A DNA stretch of 64,000 nucleotides, from assembly GCA_947359465.1 (NCBI GenBank), contig OX375883.1:96050293-96114292 (forward strand), given 5' to 3'. The first letter of the stretch is position 1, and the number at the start of each line of letters is the position of its first letter. The position numbers and the translations under genes were made by a program. The notes below the pieces were generated by a model. It was given only the letters and a program-made list of their open reading frames with translations, did no database searches and was not told the DNA's origin. Of this stretch, positions 1-11,040 are shown in pieces. This stretch comes from Metellina segmentata. Its lineage: Eukaryota; Arthropoda; Arachnida; Araneae; Tetragnathidae.

Positions 1-486
1 TACAGCTTCCTCGATTTGCTTGAAGTAAACTCTCAAATTTGCCGGACAAGTACAGCCAGACTTAACTGAGCCTTCACATTTTGGGCGGCGCTTCCTATTC
101 TGAATTGTTTTTACTAGTCCACTTCGATGGCAAGCATAATACATCGCCTTTGTGCCATCGGCCAACGCTGCAGTGCCAGTTGTTGACACAAAGGAAGTCT
201 GAGAATCTTCTTCCATTTTTACTTTCCAGGCTTCAAAATCGCTTTGGCAATAAAAAACTTTTTGATGGAAGACTAAATTTATGTCTTCGTGATTTTCTTG
301 AATATGAACATGCAACTCATTAATTGTTCTGAAATTTTCAGAACACATTGCGCAAATCTGCTTTCCAGACCCGTAAACATTTTCACGCGGGTGAAATTTT
401 CTCATGTGTCGATACAAATTTGTTTTTTTAGTAAAAGTGACGTTACATTTTGTGCATGGAATGTCCTTTGAAACTTTGGAAGACAT
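1..486 (-). CDS. Partial zinc-finger protein with FAR1/FLYWCH-like Cys-rich domain (runs off left edge)
   Basis: An open minus-strand frame of 162 codons starts at ATG 484-486 and is still open at base 1. It begins MSSKVSKDIPCTKC. Two C2H2 fingers are visible: C11, C14, H27, H32 and C45, C48, H61, H66. A Cys-rich block follows, with YYACHRSG near residues 116-123 and GCTCPANLRVY near 144-154. This order (C2H2 fingers, then a FAR1/FLYWCH-like CHRSG...CPA module) is known from transposase-derived arthropod proteins, often followed by a MULE-type domain that here would lie outside the window. The frame has no stop, unlike the decayed neighbours. A host gene domesticated from a transposon is equally possible. 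Family assignment is inference from motif pattern. Confidence 0.6.
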   Translation of the reverse strand, partial: MSSKVSKDIPCTKCNVTFTKKTNLYRHMRKFHPRENVYGSGKQICAMCSENFRTINELHVHIQENHEDINLVFHQKVFYCQSDFEAWKVKMEEDSQTSFVSTTGTAALADGTKAMYYACHRSGLVKTIQNRKRRPKCEGSVKSGCTCPANLRVYFKQIEEAV

Positions 487-756
487 CTTGATATCAATAG
501 ATCCAAAGCAGTATGCAATCAATTCAAGACGGATAAAGAATGAAACAAAATCACTAGCAAATGATGATGATGCCGCCCTTCCCCTGAAAAGAAATTTATG
601 TATTTAAATATGCAAAAAAAGTAAATTATTAAAAGGGAGATCAAATACCATTTCATTAATAAATTATCATTCATAATCTCAAATATCGAAATTATCAACA
701 TAATCAATTATTACTCTTCAAAAACTGTCATAAATATCTAACTTTTAATATTACAC

Positions 757-1225
757 ATTCTGGGCTCCATATATGAGAAAGGACATAGAATCAATTGAAA
801 GGGTTCAGCACAGAGCTACAAAAATAATAAAGGGGCTAGCAAATTTCGACTATAATGAACGTTTAAGTAAGCTAAACATGTATACACTGGAAAGAAGAAG
901 GAGGGGGATTTGATTCAGCTTTTCAAGTTTGTAAAACAAGGGGACACAGAGGGCTTAAATTTCAATAGGGATAACAGAACAAGGGGCCATGGGTATAAAT
1001 TCAATAAGACACATTTTAATCGGGATTTAAGGAAAAACTACTATTTTAATAGGGTAATAGACAGTTGGAACGCGTTGCCAGAAAATATAGTTAATTCAAA
1101 GGGAGTGTACGAATTTAAGATACAATTGGATAGTCAGTGGGAATTCGGGAATTCATAAACAAAGGACCAGCCTTGTTGGGCTTGAGCCTGTAGCTGGTCG
1201 TCAATATTTGCATTTACAAATTGCG
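757..1225 (+). pseudogene. LINE 3'-end fragment (RT C-terminal region plus 3' tail)
   Basis: This copy is collinear with bases 35455-35920 of the larger LINE in this window. It encodes the same tail (NRVIDSWNALPEN, then FKIQLDSQWE) and a 3' untranslated tail beginning CCAGCCTTGTTGGGCTTGAG. It is 5'-truncated, as usual for non-LTR retrotransposons. A frameshift near 900 separates the first part from the open frame at 910-1158. Confidence 0.8.
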
Positions 1226-2220
1226 TTAACTAAAGCAAATTTACCTTTACGCAACTTTAAAAATTATTAAACACGAGTATATGGACCAAATGTATTAATT
1301 TCAGATTTAGCTTCAAACGAGGTGTAATAATTGCTATACTTTTTAAAGAAATTTATTCTTTGCAGTGTGTGTATGATAACCTATTCACAGTAATCATTAA
1401 ATAACCAATAACTAAGAATTTTTTTTTAGATATAAATTCTTCATTTCAATTTATTTACCAATATAAGCAGATATGGCGTTGATATTTTTTATAAATTATA
1501 TAGAAAATTTTGTAATCGGTTCCCTTTGAATTTAGTTTTGTCTCTGTGCGAATTTTTTTGTTGTACCTTCGTCTTTTCGATTGAGAACAGGGCCGGTCAG
1601 AGGCCCATGCGACAGTTGCGGCCGCATAGGGCGTCAAGAGGGGGGGATGGGGCGCCGGCCAAGGGCGACCGTAAAAAAGTGGCGCAGGTTGGCGCAGTAA
1701 AATATTAAAAAACGCCGTCCACACAGAGGCGGTATATATATATTTTTTTACAACGAAGATGTAATGACAATGACAAAAGAATTAAATGCTCTTGTTGGAA
1801 AGGACGAGGATTTGGGGTTTGAGTATATTCGAAAGATATTAATGTTGAAAACTCACATGATGAAATTCAATGTTTCTAAAACTCAAGTTGTGTAACTCAT
1901 TGAGGATATAGTCTATGAGCAAATATTGTCTTAAAGATCCATATCCGAATATAGTAGAAATTACCCTCAGGATTTTTTTTTTACCTTACCGGTAACAGCG
2001 GCGTCCCGTGAGAGCAGTAGCACAGTTAAGTTTAACTATTAAAAACTTCCTTCGGTCTAGCATGGGGCAGTAACCGTTTGACAAACCTTGCCATTTCATC
2101 CATTTTATAAAAGGTGGCAGGAAGTAAGAAGTTTTTTTTTTTTACGACATAATCACAGAATTTGCCCCTTGCTAAAAGCAAGAGAATTTAATTGTAGGTT
2201 TTAAAATTTTTCATGTAGTT
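1226..2220. other. No gene recognised; GC-rich patch at 1571-1730
   Basis: AT-rich DNA with a sharply different GC-rich stretch around 1571-1730 (GCGGCCGC, GGGGCGCCGGCC). It looks like a fragment of something inserted from elsewhere, but no coding frame or terminal structure identifies it. A second unassigned patch around 1984-2130 contains no long frame. Confidence 0.4.
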
Positions 2221-2245
2221 TATTTTAGGAATTTTTTTTTTTATT

Positions 2246-2250
<5 letters not shown>

Positions 2251-2290
<40 letters not shown>

Positions 2291-2310
2291 TGTGTGTGTG
2301 AGAGAGAAGT
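2251..2310. repeat. (AG)n/(GT)n microsatellite
   Basis: An uninterrupted run of AG dinucleotides passes into a short GT run and back to AG. It lies just upstream of a Helitron. Confidence 0.95.
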
Positions 2311-2324
2311 AGTATATCTAGTTA

Positions 2325-2971
2325 TCTATATATATAATTCTCTTACGTGGCACGCAAAAAAGACGTTATTTGTAATCGCTTTTTGGCAACACTGTACGAT
2401 TGTTTGTTTATCGCGAAGTCTCGCGCATCGATTGAATTTATAGCGTTATCGGATGAAATTTTATTGAAAAAAAAAGGAAATTTTAATGAGCTGTTGCAGT
2501 TAGTTTATAATATAAATCAAAGAAAGCGGAGGATCTTTTCAGGGCCATTTAAAAAACGGTCTTTTTCAGGGCCAACAATTATAGTTCAACAAGACGCTTG
2601 CACTACAACTTTCGGCAACAAACTCAATGAAAAAGTGTGGGTCGTTTGAGTGCTGGGAAAATGTACACACAAACAACATGCTGGGTATTCAATTTCCAAA
2701 GCAACGCTCACATTTCGAGTCAAAATTTGCACAAAGTTTTCATTTGAATTCTGATTTTAGAGATACTGTATATATTTTTCTGTAATACATCAAATTTAGA
2801 TTTGAAAAACATTTTTTTGGTAACATTTTGTAAACAATCCCTTCTGCTAGGACACATGTCTTCATTGAGGCGAGCGAAGCGAGCATAGGTTCGCGTAGCG
2901 AACCAATGAGGATTGCGAAGCAATCCTCCGGGGGTTGGCGAGCGTTAGCGAGCAGGGGGCAGGCCCCCTAG
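2325..2971 (+). mobile_element. Non-autonomous Helitron, family A, copy 1
   Basis: It starts with TC (TCTATATATATAATTCTCTT) and ends with CTAG just after a GC-rich hairpin (GGGGGCAGGCCCCC). It sits between A (2324) and T (2972). These are the three hallmarks of Helitron insertion: TC start, CTRR end with hairpin, A/T target and no TSD. Near the 3' end are short palindromic words (GCGAAGC, CGCGTAGCG, TTGCGAAGCAA, GCGTTAGC). The 100-codon frame inside is probably not a gene; no Rep/helicase is present. Copy 2 at 3940-4580 is closely similar throughout. Confidence 0.85.
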
Positions 2972-3704
2972 TGCTTTTTATTTTTAGTCCTGGTTCTTCC
3001 TGCATACAATTTGACATGGGGGTGCCGAGTCTTACCTTTGCCAAGGACGCAAGAACCCTATATATGACAGTGAATCCTGCCACACACAAAAGCTGATAAG
3101 GGGGCCGTTCATAAATATCGATATCAATTTTTCGGGATTTTTAGACTCCTCCCCCTCCCTTAAAATATCAAACGATATCAAGGACCATATCCCCACACCC
3201 CTTCATTTGTTAGCGATATCATCCCCCAACGAAATTTCACACTAAAAATCTACAAAATCAATTTCTATTTTCTTTTATATATAAATTTAAAGAGTCTTGA
3301 AAAGTGTTATCGATATCAATTGCCAGTTCCTCCCCCATTCAAACAATACGGCGAATCTTTGAAACGGGCGCCAAATCATCTTCTCGATTCTGCAATAAAT
3401 TTCTCTCGGACCTGCCCTGATTGAGAACATTATCCTCGGTTTCCCAAATGGTTCCTTTACGAAGATACTGCCAACATTTCAGACTGCCTAGTTCTTTTTT
3501 CCTCTCCTGATCACTCTAAATATCTTAGCTGAGCTATGTTTTCAGCGTATGACTCAAAACATAGAGGCAGAGGCGTAGATAGACATTTTCGAGACTGTCA
3601 CATCGCCCGAGCGATGTCTAATTTGATAGACAATGTGTGTAGTAGTAGCCAAGATCAGAGGGACGCTGCATACCTAAATTAGACGCGCACATTTATTTGT
3701 AATA
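2972..3704. other. No gene; possible uncharacterised MITE near 3100-3350
   Basis: Bases from about 3101 (GGGGGCCGTTCATAAATATC) carry repeated GATATC words and CCTCCCCC tracts on both sides, which hints at a small DNA element. I could not define its ends. The rest has no coding signal. Confidence 0.3.
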
Positions 3705-4773
3705 CTAGGGGACTCCGCCCCCTGCTCGATTACGTTCGCCAACCCCCGAATTTTTCCCGAATTTCAAAAAAAATATTATCAAGAACCAAATTGAAATTAA
3801 AAAAAAAAAACTCGACGAGCTGCAAAAATTTACGTTGAGATTTACTCTTAAAAAAAAAACTCACGGCTGAAGACTGAAAATTCGTATGTGTTTTGCTCAC
3901 TCGCGGAAGAAATTTCGCTTCTTCAATTTGGACACTTAATCTATATATATAATTCTCTTACGTGGCACGCAAAAAAGACGTTATTTGTAATCGCGTTTTG
4001 GCAACACTGTACGATTGTTTGTTTATCGCGAAGTCTCGCGCATCGATTGAATTTATAGCGTTATCGGATGAAATTTTACTGAAAAAAAAAAGGAAATTTT
4101 AATGAGCTGCTGCAGTTAGTTTATAATACAAAACGGAGGATCTTTTCAGGGCCATTTAAAAAACGGTCCTTTTCAGGGCCAACAATTATAGTTCAACAAG
4201 ACGCTTGCATTACAACTTTCGGCAACAAACTCAATGAAAAAGTGTGGGTCGTTTGAGTGCTGGGAAAATGTACACACAAAAAACATGCTGGGTATTCAAT
4301 TTCCAAATCAGCGCTCACATTTCGAGTCAAAATTTGCTCAAAGTTTTCATTTGAATTCTGATTCCAGAGGTAGTATCTTTTCTGAAAAACAGCAACATAT
4401 TTAGGTTTGAAAAATATGTTTTTGGTACATCATATTTTGTAAATAATTCCTTCTGCTAGGACTCATGTCTTCATTGAGGCGAGCGAAGCGAGCATAGGTT
4501 CGCGCAGCGAACCAATGAGGATTGCGAAGCAATCCTCCGGGGGTTTGCGAGCGTTAGCGAGCAGGGGGCAGGCCCCCTAGTAAACCTTAAACTAATAGCC
4601 GCATCAGAAAAAAAATCTTAATTGTCATGGGAATACGATGAAGAACAAACCATGTTAATTTAGTTTTTTTCCGATCAGTACTTTCTCGGGAAACCGTCTA
4701 AGAATCGAGCTAAACAACACAGTTTTCAATCCTGCGGCGTCGGCGGCGGTAACATTTTTTTAATATAGAGAGA
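3705..4773 (-). mobile_element. Non-autonomous Helitron, family B, interrupted by a family A Helitron
   Basis: Read on the minus strand, it starts TCTCTCTATATTAAAAAAAT at 4773 and ends with the hairpin and CTAG at 3705-3708, next to A at 3704. The body matches three other copies here (9226-9651, 33624-34047, 37278-37720): CTCGACGAGCTGCAAAAATT, then TTTTGCTCACTCGCG, then TACTTTCTCGGGAAACCGTC. Without the nested 3940-4580 element it would be about 428 bp, close to the 443 bp of the uninterrupted copy at 37278. Its 3' end is related to that of family A. Confidence 0.8.
3940..4580 (+). mobile_element. Non-autonomous Helitron, family A, copy 2 (nested)
   Basis: 641 bp, TC start at 3940 and CTAG end at 4577-4580, with the same terminal hairpin as copy 1. 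The flanks read CACTTAA before and TAAACC after. Joining them gives the uninterrupted family B sequence seen near 9450 and 37520, so this copy inserted between A and T without duplicating bases. Confidence 0.88.
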
Positions 4774-5092
4774 TACTGTTGCATAGTGAAATAATTTAAA
4801 GCGTTCAAAGTAGAAAACTATAATAATTTATTAAGATAGTCTTACCCCCGACTCTGGTAGAAATAAAAATATACATACATGTCGCCAGGGCATGGTAGTA
4901 GTTCATCAATCTTACAAAAGAAAAGGGGAGAGTTTAATATCGCCAATCTACTTTATATATCGATTGCTATCAGCTTGTCGCCAAACAGCATAAAGAAAGT
5001 TTAAGAGAATGAAACCTTATTCTCCCGTACGCCACCTTCGTGGTGTATGTAGGTGGAGGTTTCGTTGAAACCAAACGACCGACCAATAAATA
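4774..5092. other. No gene seen
   Basis: About 320 bp of AT-rich sequence between a Helitron and a mariner relic. No open frame or repeat structure is recognised. Confidence 0.5.
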
Positions 5093-5266
5093 CAGGGTGA
5101 TTAATAAGTAAGTATACAATTTCAACGCACTGTATAACAGTGTCAATGTAATATATTTTATGTTACCTGTAATAGAAGTGTAGATGAATGTTTCAAGTTT
5201 TTTTAGAGACAGTCACAGATGTTCTATGTGTGAACCCTTAGTCACGCTACACACATCGAACCAGTA

Positions 5267-6554
5267 AAGCTTCGGTTTCCTAAGAAAGTGGAGCCGTTAT
5301 CTAACAGCCGTGATACGTCATGATGCCGCGGGCATAACTAGGCGGCCTTCTAAACAAACTCCGGAGGTGTTAACTTAGACGGACAGAATACGTTGGAGAA
5401 TGGGCAACACAGACGGCTGCCGTGGTTTATTTTATTCGAGAAACAAAACAGAGTGGCTTTTTTATTCTCTTGTCCTAAGTTTCTAACTTTGGGATCGTTG
5501 AAGATAGAGTGAAAATTTCAACGGATTTCAAATCAGCGTAAAATTCTACGACAGATCGATACCAAAAACAGTTTTATTATTCAATTATTTACCATTTGAT
5601 TATTTATTAAATAATTCATTATTTATTAAATAAAATAACTCTTAAGATATCGATCTGGTGTCAAATTTTCCAGAGATTTCAAATCCGTTGAAATTAACAT
5701 TCTGTGTTTAACGATCCCGATTTTACAAAAACGAACTAATCAATGGCAGTCAAAAATGTTTGTTTGTTTTTCTCCTCTTCGCTCAAATCGTTTAAGCTTC
5801 GGTTTCCTAAGAAAGTGTAGCCGTAATGTAGCGGCCGTGATGTATCGGTGGGTGACGTCACTAAAACGTTGTTTATACTAACACATGGTGTTGGTTTCTT
5901 AAAGATCTTTGTTTGTGAGCGTAACGAAAATGATCGGAGCCGCCATTTCCATGACTGTCGTCATAGCGGTCTCAAACAGTTGGGGAACGTTTTTTCTCTT
6001 GTAGCGGCAATACTTCACTTCCTTCTCCAAACGATTCGAGCGAAATAAATAAACATTTTTGACTGCCATTGATTAATTCGTTTTTGTAAAATCTGGATCG
6101 TTAAACACCGAATGAAAATTTCAACGGATTTGAAATCTGCGGAAAATTTGACACCAGATCGATACCTTAAATGTGATTTTCTTTAAATAAATAATTAATT
6201 ATTTAATAAATAATTAAATAATCAAATGGTAAATAATTGAATAATAAAACTGTTTTTGATAACGATCTGGCGAAGAAATTTACGCTGATTTGAAATCTGT
6301 TGAAATTTTCACTCTACCTTCAACGATCCCGAAGTTAGAAAGTTTAAACTAGAGAATAAAAAACCACTTTGTTTTGTTGCTCGAATAAAATATACCACGA
6401 CAGCCGTTTGTGTTGCCCATTCTCCAACGTATTCTGTCCGTCTAAGTTGACACGTCTGGATTTTTGTTTAGACGGCCGTCTAGTTATGCCCGCGGCATCA
6501 TGACGTATCACGGCTGTTAGATAACGGCTCCAATTTCTTAGGAAACCGAAGCTT
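5267..6554. mobile_element. Large foldback (long inverted repeat) element
   Basis: Two arms of roughly 530 bp are inverted copies: about 5267-5800 and 6015-6554. Outer ends read AAGCTTCGGTTTCCTAAGAA and are flanked by TA on both sides (5265-5266 and 6555-6556). Landmarks found inverted in both arms are GGGCAACACA, CTCCAACGTATTCTGTCCG and CAATGGCAGTCAAAAATG. The spacer contains an extra direct partial copy of the end (5798-5865). No transposase is encoded; a 66-codon frame in the spacer is not convincing. Related internal words recur at 9700-10110. Confidence 0.75.
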
Positions 6555-6602
6555 TAGTGGCAAGATGTAGTCGGCGCTTCGACCAATCCATCGGTGAAGA
6601 TG

Positions 6603-6932
6603 TTAACAAAGGTAATTTCGCATGTCATCTGACCAGTAGGGTGGTGCACCATCCAATTGGAGAATAAAGTTTTTTGACTTTATTATCCAATTGGATGAAT
6701 ATAGTTTTTGCCGACATCTACTGATACATACACTCGGTCGTCCTTTGCTTTGGAACTTTGCACAAACAGCCCGTAGTTTCAAATTTTTTAAACCAATTGT
6801 AATTAATTTTCTGGTTGGAGGTTCTTTTTCAAATCGCGATCGAAAATACCGTTGCACAACGGTAACAGATTCCGTTTTGCTCAATTTAAGAACATAAAAC
6901 GCCTTCTTCACTGCAGACACAGCCATTTTCAC
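6603..6932 (-). pseudogene. Mariner-like transposase relic (HTH plus one catalytic block)
   Basis: A 109-codon frame fuses two pieces of a mariner transposase. The N-terminal helix-turn-helix region reads VQRYFRSRFEKEPPTRK. It is followed, after a large deletion, by FILQLDGAPPYWSDDMRNYL, which carries the second catalytic Asp of the FQQDGAPPHW block. The first and third acidic residues are absent, so it cannot be active. Confidence 0.75.
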
Positions 6933-7097
6933 TAGCTAGTCATGTGACACGCTCCCTATCGCAAGCACACTTAACTCGGGAGGGGGACACAAACTTTATG
7001 AGCATACCTAGCTAACAGTTGCATTTGGGGATCGTGTCTTAAACAGTTTGTGTTTCACAGCATCTAGAAACTGTATACGTACTTATGAATCACCCTG

Positions 7098-7614
7098 AAT
7101 AATACAAAATTTCAGATATACACACGCCGCACCCTCCGGTGCAAAAACACGTCTCCCTTCCTCTCAAGTCTACCACAAATCTGACTTATTCCTGTTCTTT
7201 TTCAGAACAGCACCTAAACATTTCGTATTCTTGATCGTATCAGAACACAGGCACTGTCATACATCGATATTTGTCCACTCTACTAGAACAACAGTAATCA
7301 GAACACAACTGTTCTTATAACCTATCTGTGTTCGTAGTCACCAATGACGTGGCGTCTACGTTTCATCCCAAACAAAATTTATAAATGAAAAATGCAAAAA
7401 AGTAATCTATTAAAGTAATACAGATAAATTACCCTAAAAAAATTAGTAGCACATTAATTTTAAGAACCCAATGCTTGTTCGAGATATTAATTAACGATTA
7501 CAATTAATTGCATTACATATACTTTTAATGAGATTTCTTTTTTCCGATACACTTTTGCTACACATTCGCTTACACTCGTCTTGAAAGTAATAGGATCCTA
7601 AGCAATTTGGACCA
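7098..7614. other. No gene seen
   Basis: AT-rich intergenic DNA. Several GAACA words recur at 7195-7320 (for example TTCAGAACA, ATCAGAACACA), but no element ends or coding frame are evident. Confidence 0.4.
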
Positions 7615-7760
7615 AGTGCGTTAATTCCTTGCCTCCATGATACGACATATTTAACGTGCACCAACCCTCGTACACGAAGGTCTTTGGTGCGATCGAGTTC
7701 CAAACTCGCAACCCACCGGTTGTTCTTCCGCGACTGTACAACAGGGCTAAAGCTGCACGA
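7615..7760 (-). mobile_element. SINE family 2 (tRNA-like head), diverged
   Basis: On the minus strand this reads from the tRNA-like head through GGGTTGCGAGTTTGGAACTC (B-box-like) and ACGAGGGTTGGTGCACGTTA. The same order occurs at 52745-52925 and 60035-60255. Ends and TSDs cannot be fixed. The 90-codon frame across it is fortuitous. Confidence 0.55.
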
Positions 7761-7849
7761 CAAAGAGTAGAAGAAATAGGCTTTTAAAGCTCAGAATGTT
7801 GAATTTTTTTCCAATGGCAAGGCTGGGTACAGATTGCACAGACAAATAC

Positions 7850-8083
7850 AATCCATAACACAATACAGAAATACAATACAGTACAGAATTGACCGAAGCC
7901 ATTGTAGCCTTATACAAGGCTAGAAGTTATGGTCACTTGCGAAGGGGCACCCAGTGGGTGGACCATCATTGTCCCTAACAAAGGACAGCACAATTTTACA
8001 TCCATGCCCTGACCCGGATTCGAACCAGGAACCTTCCGATCCAGAGGCCAACACCTTGACCACTAGACCGGTTGGTCGGCATG
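7850..8083 (-). mobile_element. SINE with family-1 tRNA head but a different body
   Basis: The minus strand starts GCCGACCAACCGG at 8083, has an A-box-like segment (CTAGTGGTCAAGG) and a B box (GGTTCGAATCC), and stays close to the SINE-1 copies for about 78 bp. After GGGCATGGATGT the body is unrelated to SINE-1 and ends in a pyrimidine-rich TGTATT tail. This gives two SINE types sharing one tRNA-derived promoter. Confidence 0.7.
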
Positions 8084-8879
8084 CTGAATTGGAATATTGA
8101 ATAATTTTATAGTAAACTTATTTTCACATGACTTGTGAGCCACTCATTACTGCAAATTCGAGCCCAATAAGACTAATTATATTATTTCTAGGATAACTAT
8201 ATATAACTAAAAGATATTTCTTTATTCGATACCATAACAATTTATTTGTGTCATTAACATATAATCAAATAAACCAGTCCGAAGAAGTCAATTGACATAA
8301 AATCCCCCACAACTATACCCTTTTTTTCTCTCTCTCTAGGTGTGTATAAAGTGTATAGCTAAATAATTTAGGGATGGGGACGGGTTAAAATTACAGTGGT
8401 GTAAGTCATTTTTTTCGAAAAAAAGACTTGGTGCTTCCACTGCCATCAGTTGGCAGTTGAATGAAGATCTGACTTACTTCACGTTTTCTGTTAAGGGGGT
8501 CCGGGACACAAAAATCGTCAAATTTTCAAATTTTTTTTTTATTATTTTAAGAAATTCTCTGTGTTTTTCTGCCTAAAAGGACGTATAAATCATGTTTCTA
8601 TCTTAATTAGAGCTAGAGATATACTAATTTTTTTGGTGCGTTGTTTTGAAAATCTAACACTCTTGACAGTTGTTGTCACGGCAACAACATCTGTCCTTTA
8701 TACTTTAAATGCGTTTTTCTCCATGATACATTTTTTCAAGATTTCCTGTATTCAAATTGCTATAAGTCGAAAACCGATAAAGTTTAAGGGTTGAAATTAA
8801 CAGACTGACTTCTCTAGATCTGGTTTCTGTGTCCAGCTAATTATATTTGTTCAAATTTGGTATGACCATTTTAGTTTTG
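8084..8879. other. No gene; possible transposon terminus at about 8491
   Basis: AT-rich DNA. TTAAGGGGGTCCGGGACAC at about 8491 has the look of a TTAA-targeting element end, but I find no matching second end. The short frames here carry no recognisable domain. Confidence 0.3.
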
Positions 8880-9245
8880 TATCGGAAGTTACGATCTGAA
8901 AGTTCCGAAAATTGTATGACCCACTTTTATTTGCATCGATTTTATTTATTAACCAATTTGAAAAATAATTGTACCATAAGAAAGAGTGTAATGTAATGTA
9001 TTCAGTGATGTTTTCAAATTTAAAAAATAATGGCTTTTGCCGTAGACAAAACGGTTTTAACAATAAGTAGCGAAAATATCCAAAGATTCCGAATTTTGTA
9101 TGACGAACTTTTGATCGCATCCAATTTAATTATTAACCGATTTCAAAAATAATAGTACCGTAAGAAAGAGTATATTCTGAGGTATACTGCTATATTTTAA
9201 AAATTAAAAACTAATAGTAATTAGATATAGATATGACAGTTTTTA
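8880..9245. repeat. Diverged tandem duplication, period about 180 bp
   Basis: Two adjacent units share an ordered series of blocks: TTGTATGAC, then TTATTAACC, AAAAATAAT, then GTAAGAAAGAGT. The first unit has them from about 8910, the second from about 9093. Divergence is substantial, so this is an old duplication. No coding frame spans it. Confidence 0.65.
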
Positions 9246-9651
9246 AAAAAAGTAACAAAAATGTCCCGATTTTTCCTGAATTTCAAAAAAATATTATCAA
9301 GAACCAAATTTAAATTAAAAAAAAAACTCGACGAGCTGCAAAAATTTACGTTGAGAGGTACTCTTAAAAAAAACTCACGACTGAAGACTGAAAATTTGAA
9401 TGTGTTTTGCTCACTCGCGGAAGAAATTTCACTTCTTCAACTTTAACACTTAATAAAACCTAAACTAATAGCCACATCGGAAAAAAATCTTAATAATTAT
9501 CCAGGGAATACGATGAAGAACAAAGCATGTTAATTTCATTTTTTTCCGATCAGTACTTTCTCGGGAAACCGTCTAAGAATCGAGCTAAACAACACAGTTT
9601 TCAATTCTGCGGCGGCGGCGGCGGCGGTAACATTTTTTTAATATAGAGAGA
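9226..9651 (-). mobile_element. Non-autonomous Helitron, family B (left end indistinct)
   Basis: The right end has the same TCTCTCTATATT start (minus strand) at 9651 followed by T. The body matches the family B copies, with a GGC triplet expansion at 9610-9627. The left end lacks the CTAG hairpin and instead joins TATAGATATGACAGTTTT, a sequence also beside the copy at 33624. Confidence 0.65.
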
Positions 9652-10940
9652 TATAACATTTTGGTGGTTTGTTTTTATAGAATCGAGATCGTTATAGATA
9701 AATTAAAAATTTCAACGGATTTAAAATCTGCGGAAAATTTGACACCAGATAGATAGCGATTATACATTTAATTTTCTTTTATTACATAATAATTTAACTA
9801 AATATTTATATTTTCGCAAGAGATTGTGACGTCACACCGAATTCCCATTCGTTTTACGAAGCAAACCAATTCGCAATAAATGGGAATATTAGCAAACAGA
9901 TACAAAAGACCTTCGTTTGATTCGAGATTAATTCAATTTGATTTCCTGAGAAACGGATTCGAGTGAAGCAAAAGAAATCAAGTTATCACTGGCGTTCTGG
10001 TTTTTTCTGTCTCAACGATCGTTAAAGATAGAATGAAAATTTTAACGGATTTGAAATCTGCGGAAAATTTTACACCACATACGTAGACACCTTATACGTT
10101 TGATTTTCTTTTAATAAATAATTTTTCAATTTTCTATTTAACCAACACCATAAAAAGAAATCTCACGGGCAACGCCCATTTGGTTTGCGAAACAAACCAA
10201 CAACCCACAAAAGCAAATGGCACGGTCAACGCCGCTCTAGCTACGCAGTGGCTAGTTGTATATAAGTCAATCTTGTGTATTAAATTTTAAGTGGCAGGCG
10301 TGCTTGATCAATGCTGGTTTGTATATATGGTGCAAACTGGCCGGGAAGTTTTCGCTTTTGGTATTGAAAGTCGGCGGTACTTGGAATTCTTTGAATTGAA
10401 ACCAGGGCTAGATTTCAAAGTGAAGCCTTGTACTTTGAACTAAAAGTTTGAAATTTGGTATTTGAGTTTTCGACTAGAAAACTTCGGAATGTATCGTACG
10501 GTGTCCGCTTGCGAAAGGGGACAGGTAATTCGTAAATTATACAGACAGATAATTCGATGCGCGTAATTCTCGAAATTTGAAGTAAGAGCTTAAATTTTCC
10601 AAATAATTTAGTATATGTCTTGAAGCGCTGGGTATACTATACTGTTTTTTCTGATTGTAAGAATTTAACTATACTGTTTTTTCTTATTGCAAGAATTTAA
10701 CTATAATGGAATTCATATAGTTTAAATTTGATTATGTGCATAATAATAACAAATTAACCTCATAATAATAATCCGAACTAAACATAATAATTATCTGATA
10801 ACTAATTCTATTTTTAATACAATTTACAATTGCGTGTGCTGTTGATAAGCCTTTGCTTAAATAAACAACACACTGCAACTACCTTGGTTTAGGGCTGCCA
10901 TCTAGTTTTAAGATGGACAATTTCTTGTCCCAACACCAGA
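9652..10940. other. No gene; two direct copies of foldback-related sequence
   Basis: The words AACGGATTT, AATCTGCGGAAAATTT and ACACCA occur in the same order near 9710-9750 and 10045-10080. They also occur in the foldback arms at 5510-5700 and 6110-6310. This suggests fragments of that element family. The rest, to 10940, is AT-rich with no coding signal. Confidence 0.45.
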
Positions 10941-11040
10941 AATAATGTCGGAAAATAGTTATTCAATAGATCTAAATAAAAAAAAATAAAAAAAGAACCG
11001 CGTTGAGAATAGTTGTTTTGAAACATCTAAATAAAATGGA

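Larger units (their letters stand above)
5093..7097 (-). mobile_element. Mariner-like element interrupted by a foldback element
   Basis: The terminal inverted repeats begin CAGGGTGATT at 5093 and, read inward, CAGGGTGATTCATAAGTACG from 7097. The left flank is TA; the expected TA on the right is now AA. A mariner-type transposase relic lies near the right end (6603-6932). The 5267-6554 stretch is a separate foldback insertion. Removing it leaves about 0.7 kb, so the mariner is also internally deleted. Confidence 0.7.

Noticed and set aside
2841..2971. Series of short GC palindromes considered as a CRISPR-like or attachment array
   Set aside because: It is the 3' terminal region of a Helitron, repeated at 4450-4580 with the diagnostic hairpin and CTAG.
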